From: Hibiscus mutabilis
Taxonomy: Eukaryota; Streptophyta; Magnoliopsida; Malvales; Malvaceae
Assembly: GCA_019671005.1 (NCBI GenBank)
Contig: CM033752.1
Span: forward strand, 13,764,001-13,828,000
DNA: 64,000 nt
Direction: 5' to 3'
This document shows positions 11,441 through 22,232 of the stretch, in pieces. Both the position numbers and the translations under genes were made by a program. Position 1 is the first letter of the stretch. Each line of letters starts with the position of its first letter. The notes beneath the pieces were generated by a model, which worked only from the letters and a program-made list of their open reading frames with translations, did not search any database and was not told where the DNA came from.

Positions 11441-12870
11441 TTGATTAAAGCTAAGCAATTGTTTGATGATTCCTGGTTGAGCATGTTAAGAACATAGCGG
11501 ATGGTAATCCGACATATTTCCATTTTGATGATGATGGAGTTTTGTGTTTCAAGGGTCGGTTAGTGGTGCCATATGATTCAGAGTTGAGGCACACTATCTT
11601 GACGGAAGCACATTCTAGTCCTTTTGCTATACATCCTAGTAGTGTTAAGATGTATCGTGATTTGAAAGAGGTATACTACTGGGATGGGTTGAAAAAGGAC
11701 GTGGCTGAGTTTATGTCCAAGTGCATGGTATGTCAGCGGGTCAAGGCTGAACATCAATTTCTATCCGGGTTGTTGCAATTGCTAAAAATTCCAGAGCGAA
11801 AATGGGAGAGAATCACCATGGATTTTGTAACAGGGTTGTCGTTGACACTAGTTAAGAAGGATTCTATATGGGTTAATGTTGACCGGTTCACAAAGTGTGC
11901 ACATTTCTTGCAAGTGCATATAACGTATACCTTGGACAAGTTGGTAGATTTGTATATAGCGGAGATTGTGCGCTTGCATGGTGTACCTAAATCCATCATT
12001 TCGGATAGGGATCTGAGGTTTACGGCAAGGTTTTGGAGGAGTTTGCACCAAGCCTTGGGTTCGAGATTAAGTTTTAGTACCGCGTATCATCCCCAGTCGG
12101 ATAGGCAGTTTGCGCGGGTTATTCAGGTTTTGGAAGATATGCTGAGATGTTGTGTTATTAAGTTCCAAGAACCTAAGAGAAGCATTTGCCATTAGTAGAA
12201 TTTGCTTACAACAACAGTTATCAGACGAGTATACAAATAGCACCTTATGAGGAATTATATTGTCGGAGATGTCATACGCCCTTATGTTGGGCTGAGGTGG
12301 GAGAAAAGCATGTTACCCTACCGGATGTATTGAAAGACATGGATGAGAAGGTTAAGTTTGTATGTGACCGGTTGAAAGCGGCTGCAGATTGGCAAAAATC
12401 TTACGCGAACTTGAAGCGTAAGGAGGTTCAGTATGCGGTGGGCGATCACGTATTCTTGAAGGTGTCACCATGGAAAAAAGGTGATGAGATTCAGACGTAA
12501 GGGTAAGCTTAGTCCGAGGTTCATTGGACCATACGAGGTTATTGAGCGTGTGGGTCCTGTGGCATATCGGTTGAGGTTGCCTCTCGAGCTGGAGAAAATT
12601 CACAATATGTTCCATGTTGTTGAAGAGATATCAGTCAGATCCATCGCATACCATGCCGGTGGAGGATGTGGAGTTGAGATCAGATCTAACCTTTGATGAG
12701 GAACCAATATAAGTCCTCGATACCAGTAAGAAGGTTCTTTGTGTTAAGACGATAAAACTCGTGAAAGTCTTGTGGCGACACCGAGGTGTTGAGGAAACTA
12801 CTTGGGAAAGCAAGGCGGATATGAAGGAGAAATTTCCGCATCTTTTTCCTCCAGGTAATTTCGAGGATGA
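11441..12870 (+). pseudogene. Element A integrase with GPY/F and chromodomain-like C-terminus
   Basis: Integrase inserts the cDNA into host DNA; chromovirus integrases end in a chromodomain that guides them to marked chromatin. The HHCC zinc domain is visible (HPSSVKMYRDLKE, CMVCQRVK), then the DDE core: MDFVTGL, SDRDLRF and HPQSDRQFARVIQ. The third catalytic residue, Glu in the family and in element B, is Ala here (codon 12112-12114). After a frame change near 12190 come the YNNSYQTSIQ and GEKHVTL blocks, then FIGPYEVIERVGPVAYRLRL (GPY/F) and a decayed chromodomain-like tail (KLVKVLWRHRG at about 12748-12786). Several frameshifts are present. Confidence 0.85.
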
Positions 12871-12878
12871 AATTTCTT

Positions 12879-12892
12879 AAGTGGGGAAGAGT
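12879..12892 (+). other. Element A polypurine tract
   Basis: Purine-rich AAGTGGGGAAGAG directly before the 3' LTR, the expected primer site for plus-strand synthesis. The minus-strand element B has the matching tract at 17335-17350. Confidence 0.75.
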
Positions 12893-15617
12893 TGTAACAC
12901 CCTGATTTTGTGCTTAGCGGTTTTGAGGTTTGTTAGACGGTCTGGTGGATCGGGTTAAAGATTCGAATCCGATTCGGGACCGTATATTTTTTGGTAAGAT
13001 AAAAATGTGGAAAAATAGTTAAAAATCATCTTTTATGATATAATATTTTTTGGTGGAATCAATTTTAGAAAAAAAAAGAATTTGGAAGTGTGACATTTTG
13101 GATTGGTGACCAAAATGCGATTTTTGAAAACTATTTTTAAAGGTGACTAAAATGAAAAGGGTCAAATTCTTAGAATCTTTAAGGAGCTATTTTACCAAGG
13201 TTTTTCTGATGATTTCTCCCTAAATTTAATATATTTTAACATGTGTTTTAAAGATAATTAAAATGGGATTTTAGTTAAAAAGTTAGTTAAGCTCATTAAA
13301 GAAAATTTACGTAACTCTTTCACTCAAGGGTTTTTTTTCTCTCCACTCTTGAATTGTTGCCAAACAGTTTTCAAGTTTTCTTCAAAATCTAGAGGTGAGG
13401 AGTCTTTTAACTTGTTTTTATGATTGGTAATGGTTTGATTAACATTGTTTGCATGTTTTGGTAACAAGCATAGTATGATTTGCTTATTGGTAATGCATGA
13501 TTTTGAGTACATATGCAGGGGATTGAAAGTATATATTAAATGCTATTGAGCATTGGTTTTCATTCCGGTTGGTAATGGTGTTATTGCATTGGCAATGAGA
13601 TTTGCATGTGTTGTTTATGAGATGCATTGTAAAACGGTAAGTAAATGGTTTTGTAAATGATATATTGGCTATGTGTCATGGTGAAAACAATCGGATATAG
13701 TTGGCATGCCATAGGATTTAAAGTGCACTATAAATATGAACAAAATCGATCGTGGCCATGGGTCCTTGAGGTATGGCGGTTTAACTAGGCCACTCGGACT
13801 GTTAGGACATCATTTGGGGCATGCGGTTTAACTAGGCAACCCAAATTGATGGTGATCTTGCAGTTTAACTAGGCAAGGTCGGTACTCTTGCGGTTTAACT
13901 AGGCAAGGGTGAAATCTCGAGGTTTAACTAGGCAAGGGTGTCAAATCTTGCAGTTTAACTAGGCATGGTATGAGAGATCTGTGTATCCGATATGTGTAAA
14001 GGATAAAGGTAGTCTATCTGGGTCACTATAATTGCCAATATATGAAAAAGATCATGTGTTGATTCTTGTATTAAATGCTTTGGGATTTAAGCATGGTTTG
14101 ATTAAAAAGATTGGGATTTAAGCATGAGATGTTATTGATGTTATGATTATCATTATGTTTTGATTCGGTTAGAATCATGAGGAAGTGCTTTGTAAGTGAG
14201 CATGTTTTGGGAAAAGCAAGCATATGTTTTTAAAAGATTGCAAATACATCATTTTTTATGATCATCCTCACTAAGCATGTGCTCTTAGGCTCTCATTTTC
14301 CTAATGATGCAAGGCATTAAAGTCCGGGGCAGCAAAGGCAAGGTTTTCAAGGATCCAAGAGATAAACTACTTTGAGTATGAACTTAGTTTCTATTTCAGG
14401 TTAATAAGGCAATGTGTTTGTCAAGGTTTTTGGGGGTTGTAATCATGTTTCCTTATGGATTTTGAGTACGAATTCTATGCTGGTTTTTGTGGAGGTTTGA
14501 TGTTGTTAAACTTGATGTTGGAACTTGTTGTAGTTGTTGTGAATGGTGTCCTAGGTATGCATCTAGAGTTTCCTTGATGATTGCCTTGTTGTGATGGATT
14601 GAGCAAGAATATTATGCTTTGTGGTGTGTGTTGTTATATATATTGCCTATGCTGTGAATGGTTTAATGGTGCATTTTGACACGTTTGGCAAAGTGTTTAG
14701 GAAGCATGCCTTTAGAATATCTTTGCAAGGGTGGAAGCCTTTTTGGGTTGCTGAGCTTATGATGTTTAGGTTGCCTTTGCATCTTAGATAGTGTGGTATC
14801 AAAGTTTATGGCTTGGTGGAGTGGTTTAGTTTTGAAATAAGTTTGTTAAACCAGCCAATTATGACTATTCAGGTACAAGCATATCGGTACGCAAGTACTG
14901 GTATCGAAATGGGATGCCATTTCGGGCTTGTGGTACCGGTACGCAAGCTGGGCGTTGCGATACGAAAGATTATAATCGAAGCCGCGTACTGATACATGGG
15001 TTCGCGTATCAGTACAGGTAGGTTGAGTTTGTCTTGGGGGATCGGTACACGAGTTTGAGGATCGGTACGGGACCTTGGTTTTGGTAAGGCGTATCGGTAT
15101 GCAGGAGTCGTACCGGTACGGGTATGTCTACTGGAATATTTGGAAGTTCGAATGTAAAGGGTGTACCGATACTCGGATTGGAGTATCGATACCCATGGCA
15201 GATAAGTTAGTTACAGGCTTTATTAAAGTTTAGTTTTCTTCCATTTTAGTCCCTGAATCTTGTTTTGTCAATTATTTAAGCATGGGTGATCGCTGAGGTT
15301 GAAATTTGGCATATAAGCATGAAATGAACCTAATCTAAGGTTGGTAACTTAAAAAGTGGAAAAACCCTTTTAATTTGTTGAATTTACGTTTTGCTCCCTA
15401 AGTTGAGTCGTGGCCAATTGGATATCATTATGATGCCCGATTGAGATAAGTGCTCACCTTTGAACAGTATGATCATGTAGGATAACGTTATGCATCTAGA
15501 TAAGATAAAAGAAAACAATGGGCGAGTTTTAGGTTTAAACATTCTGGTTTACTTCGGTAAACCTAATGTAGCTTGCTCGGTTAGGTCTTGCGACTAGGCC
15601 GGGTCGATGGGGTTACA
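12893..15617 (+). repeat. Element A 3' LTR (2,725 bp, internally deleted)
   Basis: Starts TGTAACACCCTG and ends GGGGTTACA before the TTTTG TSD copy. It is collinear with the 5' LTR except that about 860 bp are missing at about 13450, where flanking sequence joins across a short tgttt repeat. It carries the minisatellite (13786-13965) and the near-palindrome cluster (14873-15200). Confidence 0.9.
13786..13965 (+). repeat. Minisatellite in element A 3' LTR
   Basis: Six copies of the GCGGTTTAACTAGGC-type unit, matching the array at 4646-4836 in the other LTR but with different unit spacing. Confidence 0.8.
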
Positions 15618-15622
15618 TTTTG

Positions 15623-17334
15623 GTACACAGATCTAAACCCCTCAACATCCAAGGCGACTTATTTTAGTGCACTATCAATCCTATGACCGACCAACTATAT
15701 CCGATAACAATTTTAAAACCACATCACTTGCCAATATAATTAACCATTTACCACTTACCTCATTGTTTTTCACAAGCATTATCCAAACCAATTTTCCAAA
15801 GCAACAACCATGCTTTAAACCACAAGTATAAACCATATACTTACAAGGATCACTTGCCATGTGCATCCTTCAGCATTTCATGCTTAAAATCAGTATTTCA
15901 CATACTTTAAAACATGCTTTAACAGTAGGTATTATATAAATCAAAACAAGTGCATTAAACATATCATACTAGCACGACCGAGAGAGAAAACCACTTTATA
16001 CTTACTTCCGAGTTTAAATCAGTGTATCAAGCTAAGTTTAAACTCTCATACACCACCTTTAAAACATTCCAAAGCTGGAATCCACATTCTCACTCACCGA
16101 TACGCGAAACCTCAATTCACCGACGTGAAATCAAGCGTTTGAAGCCTCCAAAGCTTCACCGATCACTTTCGGATCAACCTACCCTGTTTTAATAACATTA
16201 CAATAGAGGATTAATGCATCTCAACACATTCAAAACACTACAACATCAAATCCTCATGGACTTCCACAATCCTCTCAAAATTTCTCAACCACAACAACCG
16301 AAATCATCATCTAATCCTTTCCAAACACAACCCAGCCACAATCTAACAATCTAACACTTCCATAATCATCAATTAACACTCAAAAATAGGATTAATTCAT
16401 CCAAATACTTCCAACAACTACACAACCACCATAACAACACAAAAACACAAATCTAACAACCTAAACAACTAGGGATTCAAGAGTTTCAGGATTCCATTGT
16501 TAAAAACAACTTATCAACATAATAATACATCCAAAATATGATTAAAATCAATCTTCAACATTGGAAAACAGATCCAATACGAATCTTTCACTATTTCATC
16601 AAATTCACCCAATTAAATCAATTAATTCAATTATAAAAACACAAAATTTGATTATAAACCACAAATCAAGGATCAAACACTTAGGAATATCAATAAAGAA
16701 CCATTCAATAGAGGAGATCATGGACCTTACCCCTATTGTGTAATTTCTTCCTCAATTGGCTTGTTTAAAGCTAAGAAAACGCAAGATTTCAATGATGTTT
16801 TGTAAATCAAAGTTAAAGAATCAATTACAAATCAATAATCTGGGTAAAAGGATCTCTCACCTCTGGTTTTTGATGAAAACTTGAGTGTTTGGCAGAGAAG
16901 AAGTGGAGAGAAAAGTTACGTCAATTTTCTTTAAAGTGATAACTAACTTTTTAATAACCAAATTCCCTTTTAATTAACTTTTAAAACACATATTAAAAAG
17001 AATTAATTGATAGGAAAAATCACCAGCAAAAACTTGGTAAAATAGCTCCTTAAGGATTCTAAGAATTTGATCCTTTTCATTTTAGTAACCTTTAAAACCA
17101 GTTTTCAAAATTCGCATTTTGGTGACTAACCAAAATGTCACACTTCCAAAACCCATTTTTCAAAAAAAATTTCATCAATATTAATCATATATTAATATAT
17201 GATTTTTAACAATTTTCCATACTTTTATCTTACCGAAAAATATTTACCCTCGGATCCGACTCAAATCCCTAACCAGGTTCACCGGACCGTTTAACAAGCC
17301 ACAAAACCACTAGGCCCAAAATCGAGGCGTTACA
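15623..17334 (-). repeat. Element B 3' LTR, U3-side part (right of the nested insertion)
   Basis: Begins gtacacagatctaaacccc, which continues the LTR sequence interrupted at 2919, and aligns with 23960-25671. It ends GGCGTTACA next to the polypurine tract. With 1162-2919 it totals about 3,470 bp. Confidence 0.88.
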
Positions 17335-17350
17335 ACTCTCTCCTACTTAA
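17335..17350 (-). other. Element B polypurine tract
   Basis: On the minus strand a purine-rich aagtaggagagagt abuts the start of the 3' LTR. Confidence 0.7.
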
Positions 17351-18744
17351 GAAATTTCATCCTCAAAATTTTACATAGAGGAAACAGGTGAGGAAACTGT
17401 TCCAACATATCCGACTTGCGTTCCCACATGGCCTCCTCAACATCGCGGTGCCTCCACAACACCTTAACAAGCTCGACCATCTTGCCATGTAAAGCCTTAC
17501 TACTGGTATCAAGAACCTCAACAGGATCCTCGTCATAAGATAGATCTGGCCTCAACTCAATATCCTCCACCATCATAACATGCGAGGGACCCGACTGATA
17601 TCTTCGCAACATCGAAACATGAAAAACATCATGAATCCTCTCCAACTCATGAGGCAACCTCAAACGGTAAGCAACAGGAGCCACACGCTCAACAACCCTA
17701 TATGGCCTAATAACCCTCAAGCTAAGCTTCCCTTTTTGCCCGAAACGCATCACCTTCTTCCAAGGCGATACCTTCAAAAACACTCGGTTACCAACAACAT
17801 ACTTCACATCCCTACACTTCAAATCTGCGTAGGATTTCTGACGATCCGAAGCTGCTTTCAAACGCCCACATATCAAATTCACTTTCTCATTTGTGCCTTT
17901 CATTGCATCAGGCCAGGAAAGATACTTTTCCCCAACCTCAGCCCAACACACAGGCGTACGACACTTCCTACCATACAACGCCTCATACGGTGCCATCTAT
18001 ATAATAGCCTGATAACTGTTATTATAAGCAAACTCTACCAAAGGCAATTGTTTTTCCCACGTTCCCTGGAACTCAATGATACAACATCTCAACATATCCT
18101 CCAAAACCTGAATCACACGCTCAGACTGACCATCCGTCTGAGGATGATACGAAGTGCTGAAATTCAGCTGAGTTTCCAGAGCACGATGCAAGCACACCCA
18201 AAACATTACTGTGAAACACGAATCTCTATCCAAAACTATGGAGTTGAGCACCCCGTGTAAACGTACAATCTCAGGGATGTACAGACCAACCAACTTATCA
18301 AATGTATACGTCGTATGCACTGGCACAAAATGCGCACACTTTGTAAACCGATCAACAATCACCCAAATATAATCCTTTTTGGTCAGAGTCAAAGGCAACC
18401 CAGACAAAAAATTCCATAGTGATTCTTTCCCACTTCCACTCTGGTATCCTCAATGGTTGTAACAATCCGGAAGAAAACTGATGCTCAACCTTTATCCGTT
18501 GACAAACCATATACCGAGCAACAAAATTAGCCACATTTTTCTTCAAACCAACCCAATAGTACTCCTCCTTCAAACCACGATACATCTTAGTACTACCGGG
18601 ATGCATAGCAAAAGGACTAGCATGCGCCTCGGTCAGAATGGTACGCCTTAACTCTTCATCTTCAGGCACAACAATTCGACCTTTAAAACACCACTCTATC
18701 ATCATTAAAATGAAAATTCGTAGGATTCCCATCCATGATGTCAT
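17343..18744 (-). pseudogene. Element B integrase with GPY/F and chromodomain-like tail
   Basis: Read on the minus strand. The N-terminal zinc domain has HPGSTKMYRGLKEEYYW, but the first Cys of the CxxC pair is Tyr (YMVCQR). In the DDE core the first Asp is Glu (codon 18412-18414, in ITMEFF) and a frameshift follows at once. LDRDSCF and HPQTDGQSERVIQ retain the second Asp and the Glu. The C-terminal half is open over 217 codons (17996 to 17343). It contains APYEALYGRKCRTPVCW, the GPY/F-type region around RPYRVVERVAPVAYRLRL, and a chromodomain-like end with VELVKVLWRHRDVEEAMWE. It is better preserved than element A at this end, yet inactive. Confidence 0.88.
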
Positions 18745-20198
18745 TCACATGTGGCCCCAAACTCTCATCACGTGGTTGTCTCTCCTTAATCAAATGCGAC
18801 AAGGACGGTTTCACTTGCAATTCAGCTATTAACCCACCATCACACGTCACACTCAACCGAGCGAACATAGCTCTCAACTCCACAACAACCTTTCTACCCA
18901 AAGCATCAGCCACAACATTAGCTTTGCCCGGATGATACTCAACAGACAAATCATAATCTTTAAGTAACTCTAACCACCTCCTTTGCCTAAGATTCAACTC
19001 TTTTTGGGACATCAGATACTTCAAACTTTTATGATCAGTAAAAACCACATATTTATCACCATAAAGGTAATGCCTGCAAATTTTCAAGGCAAACACAATT
19101 ACGGCAAGCTCAAGATCATGAGTAGGGTAATTACGTTTATGCACTTTTAACTGCCTAAATGCATACGCAGCTACCATACCCTCATGCATCAACACGCAAC
19201 CAAGCCTAACATAGGACGTATCACTATAAACAACAAACTCTTTTCCTGATTCAGGTTGAACCAAGACTGAAGCTCGTGTCAAAGCTTCCTTCAATCTTTC
19301 AAAAGCCCGCTGCCTATCATTCGTCCACTCAAAACGAACATTCTTCTGCAATAACTTGGTTAAAGGAGCAGCTAAACTGGAGAACCCCTCAACAAATCTA
19401 CGATAATAGCCTGCCAAACCAAGAAAACTCTAAACTTCTAACACATATTTGGGCACCTTCTAACTTACCACAGCCTCAATCTTGTACAAAATCAACACGA
19501 ATTCCCTCGTCCGACACAACATGCCAAAGGAAAACAACCTCCCCAAGCCAAAACTCACATTTGCTTAACTTGGCATACAATTGATTAGTCAACAACGTCT
19601 GAAGCACAATCCGTAAATGTCTATCATAATCCTCCTCGGTACGAGAGTACACGTGGATATCATCGATAAACACAACCATAAACTGGTCCAAAAACTCATG
19701 GAATACACGATTCATCATGTCCATGAATGTAGCCGGTGAATTGGTCAAACCAAACGGCATCACCAAAAACTCATAATGCTCGTACCTCGTACGAAAAGCT
19801 GTCTTGGGCACATCTACATCCTTCACTTTCAATTGATAGTACCTAGACCTCAAGTCTATCTTAGAAAACACCGAAGCGCCCCTGAATTGATCAAACAAAT
19901 CATCAATCCGCGGTAAAGGATACTTGTTCTTTATCGTCAACTTATTCAGTTGTCGATATTCTATACACATCTGCAACGTACCATCTTTCTTCTTTACAAA
20001 CAACATCGGTGCACCCCACGGTGAAATACTAGGTCTAATAAAACCCCGATCAAGCAACTCTTGTAGTTGCGTCTTCAACTCTTTTAACTCCTTTGGGGCC
20101 ATGCGATACAGAGCAATAGACACTGGTGTCGTATCTACAAAGACCTCGATGCCAAGTTCAACCTCACGGTCTGGTGGTAACCCCGACAACTCTTCCAA
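18745..20198 (-). pseudogene. Element B reverse transcriptase and RNase H
   Basis: A nearly continuous RT frame (20198 to 19476) shows APKELKELKTQLQELLDRG, the WGAPMLFVKKKDG block, PLPRIDDLFDQFRG, FLVMPFGLTNSPATF and the catalytic FMVVFIDDI. A break near 19440-19476 separates it from the RNase H frame (from 19417). That frame has GYYRRFVEGFSSLAAPLTKL, YSDTSYVRLGC, HDLELAVIVFALK, FTDHKSLKYL and ANVVADALGR. One break between RT and RNase H is the main lesion, so this is the best preserved pol segment among the Ty3 elements here. Confidence 0.9.
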
Positions 20199-20720
20199 AA
20201 CACACTCAAAAACTCACATACGGTGTGAATACCTTTTACCTTCAACTCTTTCGAACCAGGATTCATAACGTAGGCCAAGAAAGCCTGACATCCAGATTCC
20301 ATCATTCGACTTGCTTCCAAAATCAAAACAGCATTAGACAAGAACTTAACATTCTCACCAACAACTAGTACCTCAAAATCATCCGATAATCTCAAGGATA
20401 TCTGTTTGGTCTCAAAATCTACCACAACCTTGTGCTCGGTCAACCAATCCATACCTAAAATCACATCAAAACCATTGAATGGCAACTCCATCAAGTCCAC
20501 GGCAAACTCATATCCCTGAACCATTAGCGGACATCTACGATACAACTTCCTAACTATGACCGTCTCCCGAAAAGAATTAATCACTCTAACACCCACATTA
20601 AGAATTTCAACAGGTATTCAAGCAACTGTGCATGCTCACTCAAGATGTATGAATGGGTAGAACCAGAATTAACCAACGAATACAATGACAAAGACTGTAA
20701 AGAGAATGTACCTGCAATCA
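20199..20720 (-). pseudogene. Element B protease domain, catalytic Asp lost
   Basis: The flap-distal block FDVILGMDWL and the LVVGENVKFLSNAV linker are conserved within the frame 20596 to 20135. The active-site motif reads LVNSGSTHSYI: the catalytic Asp codon is AAT (Asn) at 20668-20670. A stop and frame change lie just downstream, near 20590-20600. The equivalent site in element A is still Asp. Loss of this residue alone would abolish protease activity. Confidence 0.8.
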
Positions 20721-21960
20721 TATTGGTGTCATTGTGACCATCACGGTATGCATACACCCTAGTCGGTCAACCTCTCTTAGGCTGGATAGCAACGGTATGA
20801 GCCATGATCCTCTTCCCACTATCTCTACGCTGAAAAGGTCCATGGCCATGACCATGGCCTCTATGCGGAGCAATAACAGGTGCAACACCCTGTCCACCTC
20901 CAGCCAACAAAGGAAAATCACGTCTCAGATAGTCACCAGACCCACAACTCCAATAAGCATTGGCCACAACAAGCTCAGGTGTCTGACCCTCCCTGGCCAA
21001 AAACGGATAATCTCACCTCAGATGATCTCGGGATCTACAAACCTAAAAAGCGTTAAATGAAGCTCTAACCTGGACATTCTGCCCTTGGACTTCACATCTC
21101 AGCTCCGGGTGATACCTCCGATCGTGGTGTCTCTTGGCCTGAACACTGCTAAAACTAGAATCAGCCGCTCTCTTACCAAAGCTAAAGCCCCGAGACCCAG
21201 AAGCCATACCCATATTCTGCTCAACATCCTTAGCTCACGAATCCAACACATCAAAATCTGTGTAATCAGTAGCAAGCATGTAGGTCTTGACCTCCTACAC
21301 GAGTCTATAGAGGAAACTATCACATCGCGTACACACGGTAGGAACTAACTCAAGTGCATACTGACTGAACCTCACAAACTGCACTTCGTACTCAGCAACA
21401 GACATAATTCTCTGCACCAAAGCCATAAACTCACACTTTCTATCATCCTGATATCGAACTCCCAGGTACTCCTTCCGAAAAGCACTACAAAAGAACTCCA
21501 AAGTTAGATCCTCGGTCTCTATACCAGATGTTATGGTAGTCCATTATGTATACGCATTACCTTATAATAGGGACACATCACAACCCAGCTTACAGACATT
21601 AAAACAGCCCATTTGGCCCAGTATCCTCTCAGTACTAGCCAACCATCCCTCAAAAGCCTCAGGTGACAAACCTTGGAACTCAACTCCACCCAAATTATGA
21701 AGATGCTCTAGCGACAAACCTTACCCAACTACTGGTGGTGCTGGTATATGAACACACGCAACTTCTACCTGAAAAGCACCGGTCATGGCCTATATCAACG
21801 GTACCATATCACCCATCCATGGCCCAGCTGGCGCAGGTGGTACTTGCTCCACTAACTCATGTGGAATAGGTGGGAGCGGTGGCAACCCTCCAGGAGGTAT
21901 AACATTCTCCCTGATTTCCTGCTAGTCGCAGCAGCAATCATACGAGATCGCAACTCTCTC
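20721..21960 (-). pseudogene. Element B Gag remnant
   Basis: Gag homology on the minus strand: EFFCSAFRKEYLGVRYQD and MSVAEYEVQFVRFSQYALEL (21501 to 21295), the YMLATDYTDFDVL segment, and a basic linker (21323 to 21099). There are two tandem zinc-knuckle-like pieces. The second, near 20900-20945, reads YWSCGSGDYLRRDFP, so two Cys and the His of the CCHC pattern are replaced by Tyr, Phe and Tyr. Stops and frame changes are frequent toward the N-terminus (21600-21960), where only short matches to element A remain. Confidence 0.72.
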
Positions 21961-22215
21961 CTCGGTCCCATTGTGATAACAATATATATAAGGCATGATA
22001 ATCATTTAAATACAAAACAATTAGGCCAGCTTCAAGCAAGGATCCAAGACTTTCATTTCAAAATCATAACATTTCAGACTATAACAATAAGACAATGGGT
22101 TTCCCAAATTTTTCCCCAATATGGCATACAGCAACCACCGTGCATATCAAACATCAAATAACAACTCACAATAACATTACAACAATCAAACCAACTCCCA
22201 ACTATCACAAACCTA

Positions 22216-22227
22216 GCTCTGATACCA
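22216..22227 (-). other. Primer-binding site of element B (initiator tRNA-Met type)
   Basis: Plus strand GCTCTGATACCA, the complement of TGGTATCAGAGC, five bases from the 5' LTR, with the same spacing as in element A. Confidence 0.9.
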
Positions 22228-22232
22228 CCAAA

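Larger units (their letters stand above)
2920..15617 (+). mobile_element. Ty3/gypsy chromovirus A (Tekay/Del-like), plus strand, nested in element B
   Basis: Complete LTR retrotransposon structure: 5' LTR (2920-6502), PBS (6508-6519), gag remnant, protease, RT-RNase H, integrase with chromodomain-like tail, polypurine tract (12879-12892), 3' LTR (12893-15617). It is flanked by a 5-bp TSD with one mismatch. It is closely related to element B in LTR ends, PBS and protein sequence but lies in the opposite orientation inside B's LTR, so it is younger than B. It in turn contains the solo LTR C at 6569-8129. Many in-frame stops and some frameshifts make it non-coding today. Confidence 0.92.

Noticed and set aside
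17580..18260. Plus-strand frame of 226 codons opposite integrase of element B
   Set aside because: Antisense shadow; the minus strand encodes clear integrase motifs.
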